Positions 41,340-53,212 of a stretch of 64,000 bases of DNA are shown here, piece after piece (the first letter of the stretch is position 1; each line of letters starts with the position of its first letter). Below the pieces are notes generated by a model. That model saw only the letters and a program-made list of their open reading frames with translations, was not told the DNA's origin and ran no database searches. The translations under genes and the position numbers were made by a program. This DNA is from Lunularia cruciata (taxonomy: Eukaryota; Streptophyta; Marchantiopsida; Lunulariales; Lunulariaceae), in NCBI GenBank assembly GCA_948567375.1, contig OX419761.1:47308501-47372500 (forward strand), given 5' to 3'.

Positions 41340-43830
41340 CATATTGGTAGGTGATAAACTCATCTCTCACTTGATTACCAACCTGGTCTATAGGAGGTTA
41401 TCTCCTTCCAATAGTCAATATTGAAACCCATGAGGTATAACATTGCTCCACCAACTAGCATATCATATGACTCTACTACTATTGTACTGGCCTGAGCTCT
41501 TGCCATAAAGCTATCAATTGGATGATTGGGCTAAATCTAAGCAATGAGCTCTCCAAATGTGATTTACTATGTAGAACCACCCATATAGATGCTTGGATCT
41601 AAAATGAACACCTGTCCACATCAATCCTTTGTAGCTCAAGACCAACAATTGCAACCTTCTCCAACACACAAAGTTGTGCACCAAAGTCTAATAAGATCCT
41701 CTATGGTGTATAGATCTTCCTTGAAGGTTCCACTAAATGGAAAATCCCCCATTGGTTATCCAATAGGACAAATCCAAGTGTGAACCAAGCTTGGTCAAAG
41801 ACAAGTATAGCTTGTAACTCCTCCAACCTAGTTGTTATTGTATGCCATAAACCATTGATTGATCCTATGCTCCTCAACCAAGTCAACTCCACTTTCAACC
41901 ACCTTTGCTCTAAAAGTAGGAACCACATCATCCCTATGCTCACAAAGTGTGGTAGCCAATCGGAACACTAGAGCTAGGTCAACTCCCAATGTAAACATGT
42001 CATTGGTTGAGAACAAAGGGAAGTACAATCAATTAAGCTATCCCCAACATTGTGCTAGACTCAATCTATGTACTAGTAAGTGGATGAATAGCATGTATTC
42101 CATCATGCATGCCATCACCACCTACCACACTTGCATTAAGACATTTAATATCCATTAATGAAGTTTGTAGTGCCTCAAAGAGTGTGAAAGACTGGGAAGT
42201 TTGACCTCTCTACTACACTCTCCTAACTCCATTAATGCTTCTTTAGGCTCTAAAGTAGGTATTGCACTCCTATTCACTACTGAAAATGCATCTCCTTGTG
42301 CTACTCCACACATAAAGTCCAAGATGTCTCTATCACCAATATAAGAGATGGAAGTTTCAACACCCAAAATCTGATCTCTAAACTATAGCCATGCTAGCCA
42401 CTCTTTGCTCCAACTTCTCAAGCCAAGTAGCTATGGTTGTCTGAAAAAAGAAAGGGTAGGTATTATGCTTCTACCAAGTGTGGGTCCTCTAGCGCATGAC
42501 CTAGAGCTCCTCTACCACCTACCATAACAACCCTACCACTTTGTAATTCTAGGTGAAGGTCAAAACATTGATCACTAGTGTGACTAAATTTGTGGCAATG
42601 GTTACATTGCCTTTGTGTTGGCTATGATGCACCAAAGATATCATGTCCATTGCACTTAGTACACTCTCTCTCTTGTGATGAGGTCCAACAAGCAACACCA
42701 CCACTAATTGGTTGCTATTGACCTAAAAATGAAGCTAAGGATCTAGCAACACTAGATCTTCCACTTGCTCCATAAGATCTAGGCTCTCCACTCTGCCTTA
42801 AGAAGCCAACATGGTGTATTGCACTCTGTTGCACTCTAGAAGAAGTAATAGTTATGGATGAGGTCTCCCCACCAAATCTAGATATCACCACCCTTTCCTC
42901 TACCATGTTGAGCTCAATCCACTCAACCAAACTAAACTAAAGACCATTGACAAAGTATGTGAGATAGCTTATGTAGCATCATGTGCTCTACATTGCAACT
43001 CTCTATCTAGGATCCCATACCAAAACTAGACTATTTGGGCCTCAATAACTCCTTGAGTGAAATTGATTTGCCATCTTATGTGAGTGTCTGCTTTGCATAG
43101 GCTCTCTCTTGCCTTCCATTGGAATTCATGCAAGCTCCTTAGCTTGTTAGGTCCTCATTCCCTAGTAATTTTTCCCAAAGCATTAGAAGAACTCTACCAT
43201 TCAAACTCCAATATTGCACCATCTCTTATAGTGGTTCCTCTACTTGTAGTAGCACCATCTCCAACTAGTACACTTCCACCTGATACATCAATGTTACTAG
43301 AGTTAGAACTCATCAGAGGTACTAAAGATCTACTCCTAGAAATCAAGCCTAAAGCAATGGAGATGTAGTTTGAAGACCAATATTGTCTCTATAACTTGAC
43401 ATGCTCCAAGCAAGCTCTCCTAAACTCATGATAGTCATCCATCGACAGACCTTCCAAGTGTTGAAACAACCCCTTCCATACCATGAAGGTTCAACATTTG
43501 TTGCATTTTATACCAACTATCAAACTCTTGGATGAAGTCATCCAACTCAATAGTAAACATTGTACTAAAGAAGCACTTGGGGCCTTTGGAGGCCTTTTAA
43601 ATCTTGTCTGTGTCTCCCAACAACAATGCAAATACACCAAGTGCACTCTCATTTCAATAAACTCTTGTATCAAACTCCAAATTAGAGTCAATCTCCTCCT
43701 TTACTAAGACTTGAGATATAAGCTAATATCAAGTGCCACTTTATGTAAACACACTATATATTGCAACAAAATCTCTTCTTGAATTCCCAAAAAACTTTGT
43801 TGTGACAATGTAACTCAAACCACAACTATA
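41340..43830 (-). pseudogene. C3 protease and gag remnant
   Basis: Protease near 41760-41640 reads IYTPQRILLDFGAQ (D-F-G for D-S-G). The gag C-terminal part FSTNDMFTLGVDLALVFRLA lies at about 42005-41945, the coiled-coil part near 42400, knuckle equivalents near 42690-42590 and capsid-like sequence near 43050-42900. No long open frame. Confidence 0.7.
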
Positions 43831-44202
43831 ACCATCACAAGTACCACTCCAAGGATCACCATCAATTGCCACTACCAATTGAACACTACTCACTAATTTA
43901 GCTCTAATTGCAATAACTATACTAGGAGAAAGGGCAACCTATAACTTACCATCATAACATGCACTCTCGCAATCTGCAAGTCATCACTTTCTATCTCTCT
44001 AGAGAGAAACATAGATAATCTAACTTGTCATCACTCTAGCCTCATTCCCAAGAGCACACCAAAGCACCAGCACTCTAAAGTCAAGGGACCTCACACAAAC
44101 ATGGTGCACAAATAAGAAGTAGAGAATGGAGGAGGTCCAATCACAAGAAGTCTAAAAAAGGAGTTTCAGGATGAATGGAGGAGGTCTTGTTACATGTAGC
44201 TT

Positions 44203-44393
44203 TGGCTAGGAAAGGCACTTTTTTCCCATCCCTAGTGATCTTGGTAGCTTAAGAGTAAGAAAACACTCCTATTTATGTCAAATATCAAATAATGATAGAG
44301 TAAGTCTGGTGTTTATTATGACAAGGAGTGTCTACTTACTCCTAAGCTACCAAGATCACCAAGGATGGAATAAAAGTGCCTTTCCTAGCCAAA
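44203..44393. repeat. Inverted repeat in C3 leader, arms about 60 bp
   Basis: TAGCTTTGGCTAGGAAAGGC at the left arm is matched in inverse at the right arm (GCCTTTCCTAGCCAAAGCT), and TGATCTTGGTAGCTTA by TAAGCTACCAAGATCA, with about 70 bp between. C1 and C2 have only one arm, so it is a private rearrangement of C3. Confidence 0.75.
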
Positions 44394-44443
44394 GCTTCAT
44401 GTGTATAAGTATCAATTGACCGATCATTAGGACAAGAAATGAA

Positions 44444-44508
44444 GGTGGACCAATTGGCTATGGCACTAGTCTAGGAACCAAAAATTTGGGGTTCAAACCT
44501 TGTTGCAC
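44444..44508 (+). other. tRNA-like segment in C3 leader
   Basis: Equivalent of 20552-20617, here with a canonical box B, GGTTCAAACC, and box A-like TTGGCTATGGCACT. Antisense to C3. Confidence 0.45.
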
Positions 44509-44936
44509 ATAATCTAGTATAGTGGGCAGATTTTTCCAAACAATGACTAAAAACTACCAAAAATTCCTCTAAACTAACTAGCATCATACTAAGCTAGCTT
44601 GTTGGCCCTTCTAGACCTAAATCCACCTCCAATTTTGCACTTTGGGTTCAATTTATACCAAATTGACCTTGATTTCACCTCTTGGGCTCAAATCAAACAC
44701 CCATTGTCTCAAATTGACTCAATTCTCAAAAACATGGCCATCACTTATGCACATCATATACCCCACTACCAAAATTTCATCAACTCAAATAGTGCTTTTG
44801 CACACAATCACTCTCAGTGAAATCTAGGACCACAATCAAATGCACCAATGATCAACTAGGCTTGGAGATACCACCAACATACTTAGTTCTTGAACCCAAT
44901 TTCCTCCTAACTCTTACTTCTTTGATGTAATTAGTT

Positions 44937-45384
44937 CATTCTTCCACTTGAATCACACTCAAATCAAATCTATACTTAATCCTTCATTCAACAATTCCAA
45001 CAATGGTGCACTAATTACAATCAAGCCACATCCACTCTAGCTAAGAGACTCCATGTGATACTCACCGGCCTCTATCCACCATAGTCAAGAACTCAAAGGC
45101 TCAACATCAAAAAAGTGAGTACTTTGGGGTTGCACTTTGAAAGTATACCCCTCTACTCAACCTAGATCTCTAACCCTTATGACATTGTTGATGGCACATT
45201 TGACAGTATGAATGGTGCAAGTGACGATGGGTCTCACCATGTGATTAGTAGTGATTATTAGCCCCAACATGAAATCAAACCACAAACAAGCAGTCCATGA
45301 GTAACTACAAAAATACCTATGACTACCAACTGTACCACTCTAGCATCCAAGCAAACTAGCTTTGGTGCTACAAATGTCATGACA
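44937..45384 (-). repeat. C3 repeat A1, 5' end of C3
   Basis: In element orientation starts TGTCATGACATTTGTAGC at 45384. Partner of A2 at 33265-33729. No B repeat lies outside it. Confidence 0.8.
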
Positions 45385-45500
45385 AAGTTAGCTTAGACAT
45401 CTTATGTATGAAGAATACCTTTAGTGCCATAGGTGGCATTGAGTTTCTAGCATTCATGTGGTGTAGGGGTATTCATGTGATGTAGGGATAATTGATAGAG

Positions 45501-46890
45501 TTTGTTGAATAGAAGGGCACAAGAAGAAAGTATAATGTTCCTTGCTTGTGTTGCACTATTATGAAAGAGCTCTTGATCCTTTCAAGAAATTGATAGTTTT
45601 CTTATGTGTTATCTCTAGTTGGTTCTACAACAATACAAATGACAAACTTCCAAACCCCAAATACTTGAAGCAAGGAAGTAGCAAGAGTCTTCTAGGTAAG
45701 AAAGTTTGTATTGCCCTCAAGCTTTGGAATATGATATAAATTGTAGCATGCATGAGTCCCCATTATAGAAAGGAGTAGATTATAAAGAATTAGAAAATAA
45801 ACAATACACAAAGAGTTATATCACTCATTAACAAGTTTGAATCACAATCAACTTGGTGGGCTCATAACTAGAGAAAATCATGAGTGTGTGGAATGAATCA
45901 TTGGTTTTATTAATAAAGTACCTCTTATAGCTTTCCATAGGAAAGTCTATCAATTACATCATGTGCACTAGGTAAGACAGCTCACTACAACTATCTATCA
46001 AATGTGAGATATGGCCAATTCAAACTTGAAATGGTAGACATAGTAAGATTCTTGAGACACACCTAATTTGAACTTGAGATGTGGAATTTAGAAACATAGA
46101 TTGGATAAAACTAAGGTTAAGTGATCATGGATTTGAAGGATATAATAAAGGCAATAATTAATAATGTTATGCTTACACCAATAAATCCTATGGTTTAAAG
46201 CTCATATGTCTCATGTTTGTAAGAAAGCATATAAATAGTACTCCAAAGGAAAGGAGAAAGGTGTACAAATCACAAAGCCCAACAAAACCACTTGGCCTAA
46301 AAAAGGCACACCAAAATAGTGCAAGAAGGCACCCAAGGGCAAAAAGCCAATAATAGACACCCAAGAAACCAAAGGAAGTGCAGACTACTCTTAAATAGTG
46401 AGGTACAACTCCTCCAATGGTATGTCTACTAAGTGAGAAGGGAGGATCCTAGCTGTCCTAGGTTTGCCTATTGCCATTGCAAGTCAGTGAAGACCCAAAG
46501 CCTGAGTGTTTTACAATGTGATTAAAATGCACTATTGGTATTAGGATGTGAGCATGGTTGGAGTGATAGCCAATGCTCCTCTCCTTTGCAAAGATCCTTG
46601 TGTTGCATCTATAAAATGACCATCAAAATAATGTTGTAGGTGCACAAAAACCTCAATCACTAGGGAGACAAAGTTATTCAAGGGGAGCCGTGGTTAGGAG
46701 TGGTCTTCTTTACCTCTAGAGACAATGGTTTCCACTACTCCCGCCCATGCCAAGGACTCTACTTGTAAAGAGTTCACCACTACTACATCATGCAAGGTGT
46801 GTTGAACATCTGTCAAAGAAATAGTATCCATATGCACAATACATATAGGTGGTCTTGGTAGATCCAACCATCACTCAATCTGAACTTGGA
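45501..46890. other. No gene recognised
   Basis: AT-rich sequence right of the copia fragment. Open stretches are short and show no motif. I see no repeat boundary. Confidence 0.5.
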
Positions 46891-46899
46891 CCCGTGTGG

Positions 46900-49204
46900 C
46901 TTGTAAGATCTGACTAATAGTATTCCAAACTTCATCATGGACTCTAGTGGGATCTCCACCTACTACACATTGTAAAAAGTGTACCCTTTACATGTTGTAT
47001 GTGGAACTACATGCACATTGGGCTAGAAGGCCTATAAGAGTTGGATATATGAGACCTAGCCTCACTCATAGGGTTGTGGTAAACTCCTCAAAAGAAAAAT
47101 GGAAGTTTTCAATCAAGGGTGAAGCTTGGAGCCATGCCCTAGAGCCTTTTTCCCTACAAGAGAGGATCTTAGCTTTTTCAGGTACAAGTGCATTAGTTAG
47201 GATGTTAATCAGTGTGTGCGTATGCATATCCTCACTAAGATCTGCCTATACCTTTCTAAAGTCTAGGGAGATGAAGTCAATAAATTCAAGGAGTGACAAG
47301 CATATAATAAGGCCAAGCAATAAATCTCAAGCCAATCAAAGATTTACTTTGATTTCATAAGTTGTATGAATCCACTATCACTATAATAAGAATGGATGGC
47401 CTTGATGTAAGAACCTATCAGCTAAACAAGGGACCACTAGAGCCCAAGTGCCAAATATATGTTATTGGTGTTGTCGGCTCTTGCCCTATGAGGCCGCATT
47501 TGCCCATGACTATAGGGAGAGTGAATTTTTTATTACACAATTTATTTGATAGATGTGGGAGCATGCATGGCTTAAATAGCATAGAGGAATTCTGGAGAAA
47601 AGTATTAGTACATCTATAACATCTGTAAATGTGGTAATAATGCCTCTATAAGCAAGAAAGTTTGTGCTAAATATGAGGCCCAAGAGAGGTTACTCCAAGT
47701 GAGAATAAAGTAGCTACTTGAGTATTCTCCAACTTGGGGAGGAGTTGAGCATGGGCTATAGCCTATACTAAGATGTCCAATATGAATGAACTACAAAAAT
47801 CCTCATATCTCACAAGAGAGCTCAAAACTCACAAACCCCCAATGGGGAATTAAAATCTTGGTGGTTGTTTAGAGGGAATGAGGATTGTGTGGGGGCTCTA
47901 GACCTTCCATTTTATGAGTTTGGACTTGTAAACCAAGGCCTCTAAGTTGAGAGTATGAAAGTGGACATTGCTCTAGCAACATCCTTTAAAGGCCCAATAT
48001 ATGAGTGTCATCCAAGATGGATGGGAAAAGACATGACAAAAATGCTACTGCAACCTATTGTAAAGCTACATAACGTGCTACAGCAAAATGAGGCCTCCTA
48101 CCATGTGCCCTTGGCTAGTGTTAACTATGAGAACTGTCATGTGGCGGTATGGTGGCTATACAATAGTGGTGTCTCAATCTCATTGAAAGCACATACAAAT
48201 AGGATCAAGGAGGGGATTTGGTTGGTAGTTGAGCAAAGGGCATAGAACAATATTGAGCTAGAGATGGTATTGAAGGCAATGGAGACATCAACTTGGACAA
48301 CCACCCAATCTGGATGAATTTCCAAGGATACTTGAATGCCCATAAGAGCCATCTTGTAACCCCTTGGAGTAGCCACAATAAACCGATGGAGAGACAAGAG
48401 AGAAAATAAGGATTGACACATCTATAAACAAATAGTACAAGAAACCAAAGATAGAGACATATCCCTAATGCCAATATAGTGCACCCCTAAAGTCTCCTTA
48501 GTAAAAGCAAGGAGACAAGAAGCTCCAAAAAGTGAGCTACTCCAAGGGGCATATGATTAGAGGTAATGAGTTGACAAAAAGCAAAGAGAAGAGGAAATCC
48601 CTAATCAAGAGCATCTGGGGAGAAGCAATCTTGTAAGTTCTCAACCACTAACTATGATGGCCCAACTACTAAGAGCTATAGAGAGTGGAGTATAGCATGG
48701 GAAAAGCAAGACCCTAGGAGTTGTAACTTCCTATCTGGCTTCTAATCATAGAGGAATAAAGTAAGTTCCTCATTGGTAGGTGGATATAGGATCTATAAAT
48801 TCAATAAGGTGTTGGAGGAGAAGACCATTAGCCAAGAAGATGAGAGTGCTGAAGTTCCCCACCTGTACTCCACTACCTGCTCTACCATCAACATGAAATG
48901 GAGGCAATGATGCTTTGGAGGGTAAGGTATAGGATTGTGGAGACTTTGCAATCCGCTTGGTTGTGGCCTAGGCCCTAATGGTATACTCCTCTTGGAGGGC
49001 TACCCAATCACCTCTCAAGAATCTAAAGGCCATCTCTTGGTGTCCCAAAGCTCCTCTATGGTTGGAAGGAGTAATGTCCGTTGGAAAAAAGGGCCAATAA
49101 TGTTCAAGTAGAAACATCTCAATTGTAACAATATGGAGTTTAGCGATGAAGTTAATCGGGCTTACGAAGTAGCACATAAGACAAAGTAGCCTAGAATATT
49201 CCAA
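46900..49204 (-). pseudogene. Non-LTR-like reverse transcriptase remnant G1
   Basis: 48421-48137 encodes FIVATPRGYKMALMGIQVSL, HPDWVVVQVDVSIAFNTISSS and ETPLLYSHH, the palm A region (Asp in VQVDV, AFN) of a non-LTR-type RT. Upstream 49204-48968 contains FRFLRGDWVALQEEY, and a downstream frame near 47850-47650 resembles the FPS..DDTHI palm C area. The same three blocks occur in G2 at 62760-64000. Broken by many stops. The clade is uncertain. Confidence 0.65.
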
Positions 49205-49210
49205 AAGTAT

Positions 49211-49425
49211 CTAGGAAGCTTCTTGGGAAGCTTCCCGGCTAGCTTAGCTTGCACCTCAAGTAAGTAGCTTCTAGAAGGAAGCTTCTAGAAGCTTCCAACT
49301 AGTTTAGCTTGCACACCAAGTAGGCGGCTTCTAGAAGGAAGCTTCTTGAGAAGCTTCCTAGTTAACTTGGCTTGCACTCTAAGAAAGCGGCTTGAGGAAG
49401 CTTCTTGAGAAGCTTCTCAAGGGCC
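49211..49425 (+). repeat. Four tandem 60-bp units built of heat-shock-element-like palindromes
   Basis: Units start near 49211, 49261, 49321 and 49381 and share GCTTGCAC, AAGTAG and an inverted GAA/TTC core. The second unit carries GAAGCTTCTAGAAGCTTC, four alternating GAA/TTC blocks at 2-base spacing, which is a perfect heat-shock-factor site; others carry GAAGCTTCTTGAGAAGCTTC. A TATA box follows at 49437. Confidence 0.75.
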
Positions 49426-49436
49426 TTGTATGCTAC

Positions 49437-49447
49437 CTATAAATACC
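49437..49447 (+). promoter_or_regulatory. TATA box after the heat-shock-like array
   Basis: CTATAAATACC, a strong plant TATA consensus, 12 bases after the array. Transcription would start near 49470 on the plus strand. The first ATG gives a 71-codon frame (49461-49676) with no recognised domain. Confidence 0.6.
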
Positions 49448-49460
49448 AAAGCCAAAGCTC

Positions 49461-50279
49461 ATGCTAGGCATTTGGAGTTTTCTCTCATTCAAGTGTCCCA
49501 ATGTGAGTTTCCATTCTCTTATTTTTCTCCTCAAATTTGGTCTTTTACATCAATCATGGTCATTAGCCAAAATAGCATGTAGTAGGAAGGAGATAATGGA
49601 TCCAACTAGAGGATGTAAAGGCATAAAGATCTTGGTATACATCCGTGGTCATGGCAAACTTTGTAAGAAAGACTAGATAGGGTCTAGAGATTGTAACCAA
49701 GAGTATGAGTTGGTGGAGCATATAGAGGTACTACAGAAGGATGGATTGGATCTAGGGAGTAGGAATAGAGGTGGCCTCTGCGTGCATTTGCAAACAACAA
49801 GATCTCTATCTATGTTATGCAAGACCAATCCTTGCCCAAAGGACAAGCAGGAAAAGATTGTGTGGGATGCTGATGGGGTGGGATATAAGGATGTATTAAG
49901 GGCCCAAGTGGAGGAGAATGATCATGGGGGGAGGTGGAGTGATAGGAGAGGGAGGAAGCTTTAAAGAAACCTATGGAGGTGGTAGGGCAAATAGGGATGG
50001 GAGGAGGATCCAAGGTAGAGAGAGGATGTGGAGAATCTATGACATGAGGAAGAGGGATAGGAGGACAAGTGGTGGAACATCCTCCATAAATGTAATACCA
50101 TTAGCTAAAAAAATTATTTAGAGGTGGAAATAGCCTTGGTAATATCTTTAGGGATATTATACATGATGATCTAAATAGACCAAATAGAGGTGTCACCAAA
50201 AGAGGACTTTCACTAATTAAGTAGAGGCCAAAAACACACCAAAACTTTAGTTAATTTTAGAGGTTTGAATGAATAAATT
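49461..50279 (+). other. Unrecognised transcribed-like region downstream of the TATA box
   Basis: Short plus-strand frames only (49461-49676, 49710-49964). None shows a known motif. The 49710 frame is charged (WDADGVGYKDVLRAQVEEN) but not recognised. It could be the leader of a decayed mobile element whose promoter is the array. Confidence 0.3.
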
Positions 50280-50615
50280 AGACCTTGAAAAAGATTTCTT
50301 CTTCTCAAGGCAATAAAGGCTTGCCTTCTACTCCCTTCACTTTTTCTCATTGGGTTATTTCCAATGGTACAACTTCCAGACTATTCTGAACTTTCTAAAG
50401 AATATTCCCAAAAGATTCCTTATGGTCAAACTTATTTGACAAACCTGATGGGACCCAATTTGACATGTCACCAACCCATAGATCCAATCTAAGGTGTAGC
50501 TTGAAAACATGTCACCTATCCATATATCTAATATAAGGATGTGGTTCCCTTGGAATGGATCTTCTACAATATATAATAATGTCATAACGTTCCTTTGGGG
50601 TATTAGAGTATTGAG
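50280..50615 (-). repeat. Degenerate fragment related to the family H LTR
   Basis: On the minus strand AATACTCTAATACCCC near 50610, ATAGGTGACATGT near 50505 and a second GGTGACATGTCAA match the left half of the solo LTR at 38921-39658 in the same order. The other boundary is not visible. Confidence 0.5.
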
Positions 50616-52310
50616 AAATTAACATTATGTTTCTTTTGGAGCCTTTCATATCCTTGGAACATTATAATAGGGGAGTCCTACATTGTGCAATGTTTTTCTA
50701 GTATTGGAGGATTCCATGTCTTGGGAATCAAAGAGAATCCATCGGGATACAACTCCACCACTATATGTGTATGTTGAAAAAGATGATATAAAGGTCACAC
50801 ATATGGGACATGGGGTGCTAGATGAGAAATGTTGCTTCCCTACAAGAGTCTCTCTATGGCTCCATGCCAAGGAACAAAGTAGAAGCATTGGGATATAAGC
50901 TACTAAAAGGGTATATGCAAAGAAAATGTCATGATGATAAAGGAAGACATAATATCAAGAGACTATATGTCTTAATGCAAATGAGAAAGGCAGGAAAAGA
51001 CAACCATGAGAAAGCCCACCCAAATTAAAAAAATAATAATAAAAAAAGATAATTATGAGGTGGAAGAGAAGCCTATCAATGTCCCCAGGTAGCCACTTTG
51101 CCTCCCCTTGTGGTCAGCCCAATGGTAGAAAAACCTATGCTACCATAACCTCCTAGTGCCAAGACCAAACGGTACAAGAACTCCATATGTATTGAAATTC
51201 TCAATGATCCCTAAGTTCTCACCCAAACTCCAAAAGCAATCAAGTAACTTCTTATTGGAGGAGTTATATCCCCGGTTGCACACATTCTCCAATTCCCTAT
51301 CACATTTTGTTCAAATCCTAATTCCCCCTCACTAATTTGGCCATAAATCAGGGTTTTGCATTGCAATATTATCCAATCAATTATGAATTGTTTCTTGGCT
51401 ACCTTGAGCACCCAATGATGCTTAATCATAAACCCTAGTATATTCTAACTTGATCCAAGATGTAATGAATAGAAAGAAAATCCCCTTGTGTAAAACCCTC
51501 TAGCATGCTACGCTTTAGTCCTATGTCCTTTTGCTAAGTAATTTACTATCACTTTGCCAGCCCCTATTTTCTCTTTAACACATATTTGATTATTGGTGCA
51601 TTGACATGCAGGCATATTTGCAAAATAAAGTATTTCTTGGTCACTTGGTATCATGGAATAGATAGGTTGAAACACGTAAGCAGATTGAGTTGAATCTCGT
51701 AGCCAACACAAGACCATATGGACAGTGAATCTATATCTCTCTAGCTCAATTTCCATCGTAACACACTCATCCACCAAGATCCCAATCATGAGTAGTTGAT
51801 CAATTGAATGCACACTACAGCAATGAAAATCAAGAGCTTCTTAAATCCTTTTACATAACCTGTTTTGAGTTTCATGTGAGAGTTCAAGAGAATGTATAGA
51901 TGAGAGAGGAGAGGGCTCTCTAGCATATAGCACTTGAGTGAATAGTCAATTATATTTGTTTTCAATTGTGGTTCCATTGGTACCTAGATAGAAGACTATG
52001 GAGAATTGAGTAGAAATTTATGGTGATTTTTAGGTTTTCTAGGGTTTAGAGTGATCATTACACATTATGAGTGATAAGTCAAGAATTTTTGTTTCTAATC
52101 TCTTGGTTTTCATGATTGAGTTCCATGGGAATTTTTTTTGAATTTTTTTGAGATGTGGATTGAAAGTTATGAGAGTTTATAGTTTTTAGGGTTTGGAGAG
52201 ATTATATTTTCTCATGAGTTGGGATATGAGAGGTTGAGTTTTTTCATGTATGAGGAGATATGGAGAGTAGAGACATGTGTTAGTATTGTTATTCTTGGCT
52301 AGCCATGACT
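50616..52310. other. No gene recognised
   Basis: AT-rich. The frame 50683-50898 and its shadows show no motif. The last 250 bases are T-rich with repeated TTTTTAGGGTTT-like runs near 52190. Confidence 0.5.
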
Positions 52311-53000
52311 TGTAACACCCATTTGTGCATGTGTGTGGTATTGTGATATTTAGCTTGGTATTACAAGTACTTAAGAGATATTATTTATATAGAGATAAAG
52401 GATGGTTCTATATTAGTCATGGTTAGCTAAATTTAGTCATAGCTAAGATAGAGGGGACCTTACTTTAGAGGAAGTAGAAAAGATGAGCACCACTATTTTG
52501 GATTTTATGTGTTGACTTGGTATTATTCCTAGGTGCTTGGCTTTGAGGAAAGAGTTGAGAACTCTTGGGCCCGCAAGCCTTTTTGTTTTGGATTCTTCTT
52601 TAGTCCAAGGATAGCCCATGTGAAAGAATCCTTGACTTAGTGGTTGGGTCAAGATAAGACCACATGCTTAGGGGAATATGCCCATGTGAATGGATATTCC
52701 TTTCTACTTTTTGACTTTACTTGACTTTTAGTCTAGTAACTTGAGTTACTACAGTAATTAGTAACTTTTTTACGTAACTATTTCACAAGTATATAAACAA
52801 GGGGTGAGGAGGTACTCATCATCCTTTCATTTGCAACTATCTCTCTCTCATTGGTTCTCTAGTGAGCAATGTCTTGAGTCTTGGAGTGTTAGCCTTGGAG
52901 GAGTATGATGGAGTTGGGGTTCCTTGCCTTCTTAGTCCATGGTGCGCTACCATAATAGCCATCAGAGGTTCATCCTGAGTGAGAGACAGGCCGGCTCACA
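52311..53000 (+). repeat. 5' LTR of element F
   Basis: Starts TGTAACACCCATTTGTGC and ends CCGGCTCACA. A TATA box, TATATAAAC, is at 52790-52798. The near-palindromic AGTAACTTGAGTTACT and a TTACGTAA motif precede it. Confidence 0.93.
52790..52798 (+). promoter_or_regulatory. TATA box of element F 5' LTR
   Basis: TATATAAAC, present also at 59916-59924 in the 3' LTR and as a TATATAC relic in the solo F LTR near 31110. Confidence 0.6.
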
Positions 53001-53004
53001 TTTT

Positions 53005-53021
53005 TGGTTTCATTGTCGGGA
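53005..53021 (+). other. Primer-binding site of element F
   Basis: TGGTTTCATTGTCGGGA begins four bases after the LTR. It has the layout of the TGGCGCCGTTGCCGGGG-type site but with several substitutions, so the primer tRNA is uncertain. Confidence 0.6.
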
Positions 53022-53042
53022 CCTCTCTAGAAGGCAAGATAA

Positions 53043-53212
53043 TGTTCCGTGTTCAATTCTACATTAGGCAGAAGGAGGCTATGAGAGCTCACTTGGAGAG
53101 AACATTAGGAGAGGAGATGGCTGAACTTATGTTAGAGAACCAAGATCCATTTGTATACCCTATAGTTCATTATGATGTCTTTGCGATGATTTTGTACATC
53201 TTGTACACATGA
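53043..53212 (+). CDS. Short ORF after the PBS of element F
   Basis: ATG 53043 opens 56 codons (MFRVQFYIRQKEAMRAHLER..., acidic helix LGEEMAELMLENQD). Not recognised. It could be an N-terminal gag relic, a leader ORF or chance. The stretch 53213-53860 after it is non-coding. Confidence 0.3.

Larger units (their letters stand above)
43900..44936 (-). other. C3 5' leader, no gene
   Basis: Aligns with C1 20105-21273. It contains a local inverted duplication at 44203-44393 and a tRNA-like segment on the plus strand at 44444-44508. No convincing frame. Confidence 0.65.
33160..45384 (-). mobile_element. Element C3: older copy of family C, minus strand
   Basis: It has the same order as C1: A1 45384-44937, leader, gag, protease, methyltransferase, RT, RNase H, integrase, PHD, B1, A2, B2. 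AAGT at 33156-33159 and 45385-45388 flanks TG...CA ends exactly. After removing the two inserted solo LTRs (34218-36110 and 38921-39658) about 9.6 kb remain, close to C1's 9.37 kb. Much more diverged than C1 and C2 from each other, with no long open frame. Confidence 0.87.
28801..45500 (-). mobile_element. Element E: decayed Ty1/copia retrotransposon, split by three insertions
   Basis: Minus-strand order from right to left is gag, GAG-pre-integrase, integrase, RT, RNase H: the copia order, with IN before RT. Parts are 28801-30887, 31577-33159 and, across the C3 insertion, 45385 to about 45500. It is interrupted by a solo F LTR and C3; its distal end was cut by C2. No copia LTR is visible with confidence. 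It is the oldest layer of the nest. Confidence 0.8.

Noticed and set aside
46947-47360. 137-codon plus-strand frame as a host gene
   Set aside because: No motif and overlaps the decayed minus-strand RT remnant; composition like surrounding non-coding sequence.
49266-49297. The AAGCTT/TCTAGA-rich array as an artificial cloning linker
   Set aside because: The palindromes lie in four diverged 60-bp natural units with unique sequence between, and vary in the core.
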